From NCBI GenBank assembly GCA_031761405.1, contig JASEVX010000003.1:20573849-20637848 (forward strand): a stretch of DNA of 64,000 nt. Direction: 5' to 3'. Positions 31,201 through 38,246 of the stretch are shown piece after piece. The first letter of the stretch is position 1. Every line of letters begins with the position of its first letter. The position numbers and the translations under genes were made by a program. The DNA is from Serripes groenlandicus. Its lineage: Eukaryota; Mollusca; Bivalvia; Cardiida; Cardiidae. Below the pieces are notes generated by a model. That model did not search any database, was not told where the DNA came from, and saw only the letters and a program-made list of their open reading frames with translations.

Positions 31201-32822
31201 ATGGGTTAAAACAACGATTAAACAAACATCTTGACATTTGTTTTTTGTGATGTTCATGGAGCACGTCTTGTATTAAACTAAATCACTGTTATTGTTTCAG
31301 ACATGTTGACGTCATATGACGGAGGCGTCCGTTCGATATACGGAGATACGGCGTCGGCCCAGTTATTTACGTCCCTGCCCAACGGGTCCATCATAACTAA
31401 AACTACGGGTTTCTTTGACGTGGTATGATTTTTTTTTTTTAGTAAAGACAGTATTTTAGCATTTTATTATGTATGTAACAAACACTTTCGGTTCCAAGTG
31501 ATTAAGGGGTATCTACCTGTGAAAGATTGGAACATATTTCCTTGCTTTAGTGTTAATCTATTATTTCACTCAGTTGAAGCATTATAGTTAATGTAGGCAA
31601 AGTTACAGAGAAGTACAAACATGGATTAGAATACAAGCACAATGTGCTTATATTGATTCTTCTCCTTGATGGTTGCATTATATTTAGACATTTGCCAAAC
31701 GAAGTTAATGTAGTGGATTTTGTAATCATGGCTTGAACTGAAAGTTCTGAACGTTGACATTTTGGTATATTATCTTATTTTGTTTTGTGTCACTCAGTCA
31801 CCCCCACACTTAAAAAAGAAATGTATTCCTCACTACAGTTACCTGTAGATTAATTGTCAAATCTCTGACTTGCACATATATAGTTCTGAACACGCTGGAA
31901 CAAAACAATATTGTTTTCAAATGACATATATTCATTGCCATACAGTACATTGTCTACCAGTGTATGGCAAGGGATGTTATTGAAATACCGTCCACATACG
32001 TGGTTGTATCTTGGGCATGTTAGCATGTAATGCTTTCAAAGCATCTATAGTAATACTTTGCATATTGTTAATTAACACCGAATAAAAGTAACGTTTAAAC
32101 TATCATTTTACAGGTTGTTGGGACCTCGTTACTAACCGGAAGTATCGCCGCCATTACAGATCCGCTGAATGCCAATCCACATCCGGGCGTTATACCAATA
32201 GCCAACGTGTTTATGTTGTTTGGTATTGTAATGACGTTTGGGGTAAACACGGGGGCTGCCATTAACATTGCCATCGACTTCTCGGGAAGGCTGTTTGCTT
32301 CCATTATTTATGGCCCAGATGTATTCAGGTGAGATAATTCGGAATGTTCTCGAATCGATCTGATTGAAATGTGTTTCATGTGTTCTTAGCGTTAACCGAA
32401 CACTTATATTACACAAATACCCTATTAAAAGAATTTGAAATGCTGTAGGCAAAATAAGTAAAACCGAAAAAAAATAAAAGTATAATTAATTCTCTCTTCA
32501 CCACACGTTTTGAAATTTTAAAAGCCGTCTACTGCAGATATATCTAGGTGTGTGAAAGGATTAACGGTTAATTCTATGTTTTTGGTGTATATTCCACAGT
32601 TATTGGAACTACTGGTTTTGGGTACCGTTGTTGGGCGGTGTAACGGGCGCTATTCTCGGACCGTTTGTGTATCAGTTACTGGTAGGCAACCACTTACATG
32701 CCAGAACCAAACAGCAAGAATTTCCCCGCGAAGAAAAACAGAACGGCATCGTGTCAAAGGCATTCACGATGTCATCGGAATCAGTTAAAAGTGACGGTAC
32801 CGAATTCTCCACTGTCGGATGA
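16119..32822 (+). CDS. aquaglyceroporin (MIP family), six coding exons
   Basis: Coding exons 16119-16211, 24443-24569, 25129-25266, 31301-31422, 32114-32328 and 32600-32822 join in phase (918 nt, 305 residues plus TGA), and all ten junctions are GT/AG. The product is a six-span membrane channel of the glycerol/water channel family. TM1 is about residues 18-40 (with FSEILSTF), TM2 54-73, loop B 74-90, TM3 96-118, a long loop C 119-155 with sequon N147-G-S, TM4 156-176, TM5 188-204, loop E 205-222 and TM6 236-258, followed by a polar tail. The long loop C, GFFDVVVGT and DFSGRLF mark the glyceroporin branch. Oddities: loop B has N78-P-N80 instead of NPA, and loop E has N211-I-A-I-D215 instead of NPARD. 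The conserved proline and the filter arginine are thus both isoleucine. By eye against E. coli GlpF, W48, F200 and R206 correspond to G58, A208 and I214. Family membership is secure; the transported substrate is not. Confidence 0.93.
16212..17450 (+). other. intron 1 of copy 1, first 1.2 kb, unassigned
   Basis: Intron 1 runs from 16212 to 24442. This first part shows no repeat boundary I recognise. The region just after the donor is only loosely similar to that of copy 2. Confidence 0.5.
17451..17661. mobile_element. MITE-A, diverged copy
   Basis: Opens TTTAACCGTTTCAAACTTAC, carries a TTATGAGCAATTTCTTCTTT hairpin half and CGTCTACTGCAG, and ends TTGGAAACTGTTTAA. Confidence 0.6.
17662..18470 (+). 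other. intron 1, unassigned
   Basis: No supported repeat or exon. Confidence 0.4.
18471..18590 (+). other. intron 1 block shared with copy 2 (block i)
   Basis: ACATCGAGTTCATCGTA, AGACAAGCAAGTCC and AGAGACC...GTCCTTAT match 44112-44215 in the same order and strand. This shows that the duplication included intron sequence and not just exon 1. Confidence 0.7.
18925..19105. mobile_element. MITE-A, diverged copy
   Basis: Left end TTTAAACCCTATCCCACATA, a body with CTACTTTGAAAATAT, and an ACGTCTGCTGCAAACGC block. The right TIR is lost. Confidence 0.55.
19350..19551. mobile_element. MITE-A, young copy with internal deletion
   Basis: TTAA edges, TIRs CCTTTTCCCTGATA and TATGAGGGAAAGGG. The left half of the central hairpin is deleted so that GAAAACGAGCAATTTC follows directly. 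The remainder matches 740-974 closely. Confidence 0.85.
19620..19745. mobile_element. possible MITE-A fragment
   Basis: Contains a TTTCAAAAGCATTCTGTTAC block and a GAGGGAAAGGATAAAA right-end-like terminus. Confidence 0.4.
19746..20639 (+). other. intron 1, unassigned
   Basis: No supported feature. A 65-codon open frame at 19825-20022 has no recognisable signature. Confidence 0.4.
20640..21765 (+). repeat. ~800-bp direct duplication inside intron 1
   Basis: Markers at 20633-20700 (CTGCACATTTCCCGGCG, GCAGATTGTCA, AAATACAACA) recur at 21442-21500. Markers at 20875-20945 (TTCGGTCTCTCGAAATAT, CGCTCCTTGTAGT, CCGACGTA) recur at 21700-21762. The order is the same, so this is a diverged tandem duplication. 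Between and after the copies, short motifs such as TTGCGTGGAG and GAGCATATTCGTTCATTC recur irregularly to about 22150. Confidence 0.65.
21777..22015. mobile_element. MITE-C, full-length copy
   Basis: Left end ATTGAGCCGTCCAACGAGAA, right end TTTTTCTCACGGGACGACTC. The interior holds GCGCAGTTCGTGCAGGCTAA, ACACATTCCGTCTTAGG, TAGAGTAATGATTCCTGAAA and ACGGACTGCGCAGGCTGATC. Confidence 0.85.
22541..23190 (+). other. intron 1 blocks shared with copy 2 (blocks ii-iv)
   Basis: 22541-22670 (GCATGCGAGCTG, ATGTGTCAGTTTTAGAGGAT, CCTGACCTATTTCATA) matches 46267-46400. 22699-22760 (ACCTCTCAAATCGGCAACTC, GCGGAAAACCTATT) matches 61621-61680. 22850-23190 (CTTTTTCCCTATAAAATGA, AGATGCGT, CAAGGTCAGATTACTGGCAT) matches 61745-61990. 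Order and strand are the same in both copies. Confidence 0.75.
22924..23086. mobile_element. MITE-A, shortened copy
   Basis: Left TTTAACTCTTTCCCGTCTGC, then GCAGCAGACTAC, right TGTATGTGGGAAAGGGCAAA. It lies inside shared block iv but I do not see it in copy 2, so it probably inserted after the duplication. Confidence 0.65.
23526..23738. mobile_element. MITE-B, full copy
   Basis: TTAA edges, TIRs CCCTTTCAGCGCC and GGCGCTGAAAGAG, and internal palindrome GAGACAGCTCGTTACGAGCT. The left TIR starts CCC here instead of CTC. Confidence 0.88.
23791..24095. mobile_element. MITE-C, long copy
   Basis: Ends GAGCCGTTTCACATTATGGT and TGGTTTTCGCATTGGACGGC. It is the longest MITE-C here (305 bp) because the AGGAATCATTACTCTA part is followed by an extra stretch. 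Confidence 0.8.
24443..24569 (+). CDS. aquaglyceroporin copy 1, exon 2
   Basis: Acceptor CTCTATTTTCAG|TTATTTG, donor GCAGCAG|GTACAT, phase 0 in and phase 1 out. It encodes the end of TM1, the first extracellular loop and TM2 (GACGLMVAIFAGLKAA). The usual tryptophan at the start of TM2 is a glycine here. Confidence 0.93.
25058..25091 (+). repeat. hairpin 37 bp upstream of exon 3
   Basis: ACGCGACTAAT and ATTAGTCGCGT are exact 11-bp inverted repeats around a 12-bp spacer. They sit in intron 2 where the branch point of the exon 3 acceptor would be expected. Confidence 0.7.
25129..25266 (+). CDS. aquaglyceroporin copy 1, exon 3
   Basis: Acceptor TTTTTTCAG|GAGGAAG, donor TACAAAG|GTCAGT. It encodes loop B with GGSANPNVSI, where the third residue of the NPA box is asparagine, then TM3 (VYILGEMIGAFLAAAVTYG). 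Confidence 0.93.
25292..25440. mobile_element. MITE-A fragment in intron 3
   Basis: Left end CCCTTTCCCACATACAACAA, then CAAAAGTCATCTACTGCAGATG. The right end is lost. A (TGTCTGTCTGCA)-type run follows at about 25466-25500. Confidence 0.55.
25441..26529 (+). other. intron 3, unassigned
   Basis: No supported feature apart from the short TGTCTGCA-type run at its start. Confidence 0.4.
26530..26636. mobile_element. MITE-A right fragment
   Basis: AGCCGTCGGCTGCTAAGGCG and the end TATCGGGGAAAGGATTAA. Confidence 0.5.
26819..27046. mobile_element. MITE-C, full-length copy
   Basis: Exact ends GAGCCGTTCCACGAGAAAAC and GTTTTCTCGTGGAACGGCT, flanked by ATATAT-rich DNA. The left arm contains four consecutive 9-bp GTCCGCGCA-type repeats (26887-26918), an expansion not seen in the other copies. 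Confidence 0.88.
27047..27669 (+). other. intron 3, unassigned
   Basis: No supported feature. Confidence 0.4.
27791..30733 (+). pseudogene. EN-RT ORF with two in-frame stops
   Basis: The frame is continuous from the 5' boundary of the insertion to TAA at 30731, except for TAA at 28772-28774 and TAA at 29141-29143. The first fits a CAA-to-TAA transition (VKNK-stop-QPKW). No frameshift is seen. So this copy is dead by point mutation but young enough to keep the whole frame. Endonuclease about 27880-28560; RT about 29350-30150 with catalytic YADD; a C-terminal HIDYCNVILGG...RLQKRACK region follows. Confidence 0.88.
27791..31070 (+). mobile_element. 5'-truncated non-LTR retrotransposon (EN-RT)
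   Basis: A 3280-bp insertion flanked by AAATA on both sides (27786-27790, 31071-31075). It ends AATAAAGTCTCTTATC followed by (TTATC)n. One reading frame codes for an APE-type endonuclease and then a reverse transcriptase. Endonuclease motifs: GHINIQSISNK, FGLSETK, LLGDFN, LIDHIY, GLSDHFP. RT motifs: YRPISVLPVISKLLE, SGFRPGHSC, DFRKAFDLVDH, GVPQGSILGPLLF, LYADDTTLY. ORF1 and the 5' UTR are missing. The architecture fits the CR1/L2/Jockey group; I cannot assign the clade by eye. It lies in intron 3 of the aquaglyceroporin, in the same orientation. Confidence 0.92.
31166..31300 (+). other. end of intron 3
   Basis: Short A+T-rich stretch leading to the acceptor TTGTTTCAG at 31300. No feature. 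Confidence 0.5.
31301..31422 (+). CDS. aquaglyceroporin copy 1, exon 4
   Basis: Acceptor TTATTGTTTCAG|ACATG, donor GACGTG|GTATGA, phase 1 in and phase 0 out. It encodes the long extracellular loop C, including sequon NGS, then GFFDV at the start of TM4. The length of this loop is typical of glycerol-transporting members. Confidence 0.92.
31423..32113 (+). other. intron 4
   Basis: Starts GTATGATTTTTTTTTTTTAG. No recognised repeat. Confidence 0.7.
32114..32328 (+). CDS. aquaglyceroporin copy 1, exon 5
   Basis: Acceptor CATTTTACAG|GTTGTTG, donor TATTCAG|GTGAGA. It encodes TM4 (VVGTSLLTGSIAAITD), TM5 and loop E. Loop E reads GVNTGAAINIAIDFSGRLF where relatives have G-x-N-S-G-Y-A-x-N-P-A-R-D-F-G-P-R-L-F. 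I checked the codons: AAC ATT GCC ATC GAC. Confidence 0.95.
32490..32577. mobile_element. MITE-A right fragment in intron 5
   Basis: AAAGCCGTCTACTGCAGATA and the end GTGTGAAAGGATTAA, only about 25 bp before the exon 6 acceptor. The 3' splice-site region of exon 6 may therefore derive partly from transposon sequence. Confidence 0.5.
32600..32822 (+). CDS. aquaglyceroporin copy 1, exon 6
   Basis: Acceptor TATTCCACAG|TTATTGG, stop TGA at 32820-32822. It encodes YWNYWFWVPLLGGVTGAILG and VYQLLVG (TM6), equivalent to the family's WWWVP...GAxxGxxxYQL. A charged 43-residue cytosolic tail rich in K, E and S follows. I did not find a nearby canonical polyadenylation signal. Confidence 0.93.
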
Positions 32823-33689
32823 TAGATAATAACACCATTACATAATAGATCACCAGCTTGTAGATTAATCGAATGTGTCGTTACTTAGTCTCTCGTATTC
32901 ACACAGTCTTATCAAGGGGAGACACTATGAAGATCGATACTGCATGGTGATCTGGAAACTTGTGTTCGACTCGGATTTTTCATCTGGTGTTTGAACATTC
33001 AGATTATATGAGCGCAAAGACCGTTCGAAATCTGAATCTGCAAACGTGTACAACTATACAATACAAAAGAGTCTTCCAGTTTGGAAAAGCGGACACGGAA
33101 TTTGGGAGGCTAGATTATGTCATATGTAGTACAAATAACCTGTTTATCATACATTCCGTATCAGCTGTAACATGTGTATTTTAATGGACTATTTTTTATT
33201 GACATTTTAACTACGTTGTGTAGTAATACGAAGTTGCTTCGCTGCTGTATATTGTATTTATTAAGTATGTAGACATTTCAATATACATGTACATACGTTG
33301 CATGGGTCACCAAACCCCTTATGTCTCATTTCGGCTAGTCATTGGATTTGTCTCATTACCACCAAACCCTATATCTGTGATCTGAAATAACATGACCCGT
33401 ATTCACTAAACATTATGATTTTATATTTATAGAATATTCTAAATGTCAAAGTAACACAATTCCTGATTTCCTACACCAGACGATTTTTCAAATCTGAAAC
33501 TGTGTAACTTTGTGAATCTAGACATGGAGAATAATATTTAGAATTATTGTTGAATACTGGCCCGTTACAGGTAATAGGTTAATTATATTCCCTATTATAT
33601 CTTATTATATGTGTTTACTTTGCTTGTACATTCAGAAAGCATTTATTAAAATATTTCGAGAGAAATGTGTTGGTCTTAAGAATACACTG
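32823..33689 (+). other. downstream flank, presumed 3' UTR and intergenic
   Basis: No canonical AATAAA close to the stop; an ATTAAA lies near 33645. Otherwise nothing supported. Confidence 0.4.
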
Positions 33690-33790
33690 TAATCCATCTG
33701 AAGAGGCTCAATCAAACCCGGGGCTCGAACTCGGGACCTCTCGTCCCAGAAGTGTACACCCTACTATAGCGCTTAAAATGCAAAGCAGTT
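33690..33790 (-). mobile_element. tRNA-like SINE head, reverse
   Basis: On the minus strand the stretch has GAGGTCCCGAGTTCGAGCCC, a good B-box/T-arm, with CTTCTGGGACGAG before it. The acceptor stem and A-box are not intact, so I call a SINE remnant and not a tRNA gene. Confidence 0.45.
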
Positions 33791-35200
33791 CATGTATCAC
33801 CTTATACAAACAAATAGTAACTCATTGTCTCTACCACATTTCCCCCTCAATGTTTAGTTTCGTCCTTCAATTTACATCATCTACGACTCAATCTTACATC
33901 ATTGGTGGTCATGTACGGTGCTAACGAAAGACTAATCGGAACGTTATTATTACATTCGTAGGAAAGGACTAGTCTGTTACCCGGCGTACGCTAGTATATT
34001 AGTACGTATGGCATGAACCACCAATGGCAACTGGATTGGTCGACTCCCCTTTTATATAGCTATCGCATATATTATATACAGTAAATTCGTTTTTCGTTTA
34101 ACTTGGTGCTTTGAATCAATGCATAGATTTAACCTCATTCAAAGTCTGAAAGGTTTACACCTTGAGTCACAAAGAGATGACCTTTAATTGCTACACAGTG
34201 TCTAAAGAGCGGGGCCATTATTGGCGTATGTCTGACCGTTGAATAAAATGGCTGGTTACTCAAAACTAGGAAAATACCTTCCTGCTCATCCAAAATGATA
34301 CCTTTTTAGGTTTATATTAACCTTCTACGACTAATTGGCGAGCAGTGCAGAGTCTGATAAGACAGTTCGATATGGATATACACTTGTCAGAAATGCATAT
34401 ACACATGGCGGAAATGCCTTTCCGGTTGTTTATCGCAGAGCGCCGTTTAAATGTCCCGAGGATTATAATATGTTTACACATATTGGTTTAATCAGAACAG
34501 TGTTGCCTCCCTTTCCTCACAAGTTAAATAGGAAAAAAGGGGCTTACCGATTTGGAGCTTTTACATTTACAATAATTTCGTAATATAAACTCATGTGCTT
34601 CCTGGCTTTCTCGAGCCAGAACTACACAAAATGTTCTCACTGTCGTAATCTCCATACCAAAGGAGATTAACAAATTATAATTCCGTATCCTTTACTTATG
34701 TTGTAATCTCCCTTTGATATGTAATAATCAGAATAACTATGAAAAAGTTTTATAAATTTTAGAATAGCATATCATAGACAACTGTGACACCCACTTACAA
34801 TAGCATTCGAGATGCAAAATAATGGCTCCAGGGTGACAAAATATACTGTGAAGCAGGGAAGCATCTGTTTCAAACTGAGCCACGTCTGGCGATTTGAGGT
34901 CTTAGTACATTTGCGGATAGTGAAGATATTCCGAGCCTATTAAGGTCACAATACACCAAATAAATTTCTTCTTCGTGTCCATGTAATTCAACCAGTTTAA
35001 CTCTCAATTGCCACACTTTCTACGCGTATCATTAAAGCCCTTAAATCGCTAGGTGCAGCTCGATTCCTTTTGATTGTTTGTAGCAATCGATCATGGTTCT
35101 TGAAACAGACTAAACATCGGAACGCAGTCTGTTTGGGTTTGGATGTCTTGTAGAATCATCGTCTTTCTTGTATATCAATAAGAGGCCATGATCACTGGGG
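33791..35200. other. no firm feature
   Basis: A single arm of the 15600-15692 element occurs near 34425 (GTTTATCGCAGAGCGCCG). No exon recognised. Confidence 0.4.
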
Positions 35201-36140
35201 GTGATCCCTTTACACAATCAGCCAGATACAATTGTTGTCGGAAGTCAATTAGTGCAAGGTGAACAAAATATCCGTCTTCCGGATCAACAGGTAACATCAT
35301 CACCTTGCAGTATACCAAGTCAAGCCATTAAAACCTCCTTTCTATCAGATAAGACAAGTAGAAATATGCTCATTGTGACAACGGATAGTAATGTGCCAGA
35401 AATCCGTTTTGAAACCTTAACAAGGGACCGCACATTGCAGAAGGAAGCTTTGGAACAGTACATAGGGCCCGTCGACTGTGCACACCTGTTGCAGTAAAAC
35501 AGTGAAGATACGACGTATGAAACTAGTACAGAAAGCAATTGCACGTGAGGTTAATGTCCTCAGCAGAATAAGACACCTAAATATAGGTTTGTTTATGGCA
35601 TTAATTAAGTAATAATGCTTTGCACAGTGTGTCTGAGTACATTCAATGGTCTAATTTAGATGACTTACTGTTTGGTGATCAATGTGAACAAATATCAACA
35701 CCAGAAAAGTGTCGCATCGCTTAACAAAATACGCAAACTGTTGCTTATCTGCACAACAGTAGTCCTGATATATTGCACAGAGCCTTTAAGAGCCTTAAAG
35801 GTATGCAACCTGGTACCCCAATCATCAAATATCCAAACAATTTGCTTGATAATGCAAGCGCTTCAACACAATCTGATGTTTGGGGGATGTCAGGTACTTT
35901 TGCTGAATTATTTAGTGAAACTCCCACCTGGGATCTGCAATATGATGAAGAGGAAGCTGAATATTCATCTGTTCAAACAATTATAAACTTGATGCGCTAA
36001 AAAGAAGTACCACATGCCATACAGCAGCTGTTACAGATGGGTTATACCGCCAAAACAGCTGCAGTCATTGTGATGAGGAGTTTTGATTATAATCCATATA
36101 GTAGACCAGCAGGAACAGACTTCCAAACAAAATTCAACAT
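35201..36140 (+). pseudogene. protein-kinase domain pseudogene
   Basis: Read across three frames, the sequence gives kinase landmarks in order. There is a VAVK-like segment (about 35489), the alphaC helix AREVNVLSRIRH, and a hinge-like SEYIQWSNLDDLLFG (about 35635-35680). QQ-x-Q-x-VAYLHNSSP and ILHRA (where HRD is expected) follow at about 35740-35790, then LKGMQPGTP (P+1 region), SDVWGMSGTFAELF and FDYNPYSRPA. The segment from HRD to past DFG is missing and at least three frame changes and several stops occur, so it cannot make an active kinase. The landmarks run without introns, which would fit a processed copy. A 98-codon open frame at 35201-35494 precedes the kinase part; I cannot identify it. 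Confidence 0.75.
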
Positions 36141-36282
36141 TTAAGTCATCTGTCTATGTATAATATCCATCTGAATGTAAAGTGTTAACATAACCTGGCC
36201 CCAATTCATGTAATGATGCTTAGCACTAAGTAATACTTAAGAGCGTATTTTTCAGTTGGTGTTCATTATAAGAATATTCAAT

Positions 36283-36456
36283 TCCTTATAAGTATTAAGT
36301 CTTAACTTTTAAGTATTAAATATTAAGTCTTAAGTTTTTAAGTATTACATATTAAGTCCTAACCTTTTAAGTATTACATATTCAGTCTTAACTTTTCAGT
36401 ATTAAATATTCAGTCTTAACTTTTCAGTATTAAATATTAAGTCTTAACTGTTAAGG
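36283..36456. repeat. A+T-rich ~30-bp minisatellite
   Basis: About six units of the type ATTAAGTCTTAACTTTTAAG followed by TATTAAAT, with TAAG/TCAG variants. The motif is itself partly palindromic (CTTAACTTTTAAG). Confidence 0.8.
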
Positions 36457-36606
36457 TTTAATGATCTGAAGTTGCATATCCAATAAATGTGTGACCGTGC
36501 TGATGTGTTAGAAACATGAAATCAACGCTGATACTGCTTACCACTCTTCAATTGATTCTAGTAACTGAAAATACAGGTGTAAAGCATCACTTATAGTATC
36601 TCGAAA

Positions 36607-37450
36607 TTATAGATTGGGCTTCAGAAGAAAAGCAATTTCTTTACACTCCAGAGCACAAACTTCTTTCTTTCTGGAACTGTATAACTTGATAGAAGTATGT
36701 ACATCCTCGCAGTCAACATTTGTTCCGTAGACGGAGCAATCAAACAGTTCTGAAACAAAATACGTATCATCTGGTTTCCCGTTTTGACCATCGATGCTTT
36801 TCTGCTGGCGAATATCTTGCAACCTCCAATGTTCTGCAGTTCTGCCAAGCTCTACCTGAAGCAGGTGCATGAAACAAAATGTTAAACATTCAACATTGAT
36901 TTGATCTAATTCGTTGTACAAGTTTGCGTCTCGCATGTCTTTGAATAGATTGATCCACCATCCGACACATCGCCTGCTTCAGCATTCCACAACAAGCCTC
37001 AATTCTTTGATTTGGCGTACCTTTTCCCTACATAAAACTTGCAGGGCCTGATAGGGAGTCTCGGTCATTATATCTGAAAAACGGTTGCAGGAACTTTAAA
37101 GATGAGTTGTATGTACCAAAATCGCACATGAGTAAACGATGTACCAGCCAGTATTCTTAAACGTCTCAAGGTAGAACTTGGCTATTAGAGACGGGTCATT
37201 ATTTGTTGTAGACACCTCTAACCATAATATGCTCCTTCTAAAACCATATATCGCTCCATGAATACAAATTCCGAATGGTTTGAGCTTGTCATCACTATCA
37301 ACGTGCCAAATATAGTTTGGCCCCAGAGCATACTTCTTCTTAATTGATGAGCTATACGAAAGTCCACGCCGTCTGAGTTAAAAATTCGCAATATGTGTAG
37401 TACAGTCTTTTGCTTTACTTGCATTCTATGATGATTTACCAGCCTACACC
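36607..37450 (-). pseudogene. DDE integrase-type (rve) pseudogene
   Basis: Minus-strand translation gives, in order and over shifting frames: NHHRMQVKQKTVLHILRI...DGVDFR, RRSM, GPNYIWHVDS-DDKLKPFGIC, IHGAIYGFRRSILWLEVSTT, NNDPSLIAKFYLETFK, then NQRIEA, WWINLFKDMRDANLYNELDQ, AEHWRLQDIR and GKPDDTYFVSELFDC. These are the landmarks of an integrase-core (RNase H fold) protein family found widely in invertebrates and fish: the HVD aspartate, NNDP, the RIE-WW-lFkd block and the C-terminal PD-Y-PEL region. The second catalytic aspartate block is lost and several frameshifts are present. Known family behaviour suggests origin from a transposon integrase. Dead copy. Confidence 0.7.
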
Positions 37451-37658
37451 AATACAATACAATACAAATGTTTTATTTCGTAAACAAAGGCCTCCGGCCC
37501 AAAATACATTACAATTATTTACAACAATTCAATGAGTTACGTACTTATATTAATTGGTTGTTCATTTCTTTTTAATAAGTGATGAATATAATTTGAGAGT
37601 TTTCTTATTTTAAGCGTGTCATCGACTTGTAGAATATTATAAAAGTTGGGAAGATCAG

Positions 37659-38246
37659 GTTGATAACGCGAACCAGTTTATTAGATGTTTTAAACAACGT
37701 CTAATAGACTGTTTCAAACAAAATTGGCATGGAAATATCAACGAATCCGGTCGATGTTCTCACTATAAACATTATAAATCCCTATTAAATACAGAACAAT
37801 ATCTACTTATAGACATGCCGTTAAACCATAAAATTGCTCTAGCAAAATTTCGTTGCTCGAATCATAAGTTTAGCATTGAGACCGGTCGACATAGTAAAAT
37901 TACTCGAGAAAAAAGGATATGTTTATACTGTCTTCAAAAATTTAATCAAAACATTATTGAATGTGAATATCATGTATTTTTCCAGTGTGAAAAGTTCCAC
38001 GAAATCAGACAGCATTTCCTTTTCACCTGGTATAAATCTTATACTAACATAACTTGTTTCTATAGCTTACTACAATCCGATAACCCTTTGTTAATTAGAA
38101 AATTAGCACACTATGTACACATGCTGTTGAAAGAGTTTTAGGTTTAGGGACATTTCATATATTGTAAAAATTGTATAAATATTATGTATTATGGGCCGGT
38201 GGCCTAAGTATTTCTGAATAAAGATTTGTCATTGTCATTGTCATTC
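37659..38246 (+). mobile_element. 588-bp 5'-truncated LINE fragment, nested in reverse
   Basis: Plus-strand frame encodes FKQRLIDCFKQNWHGNI, LAKFRCSNHKFSIETGRH, ICLYCLQKF, ECEYHVFFQCEKFHEIRQH and HYVHMLLKEF-stop. These are parallel to the C-terminus of the surrounding LINE but only moderately similar, so it is a related subfamily. It ends with AATAAAGATTTGTCATTGTC and (TTGTCA)n. ATCAG occurs at 37654-37658 and 38247-38251. Removing it restores SWYSDLPNFYN in the host LINE. Confidence 0.9.
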
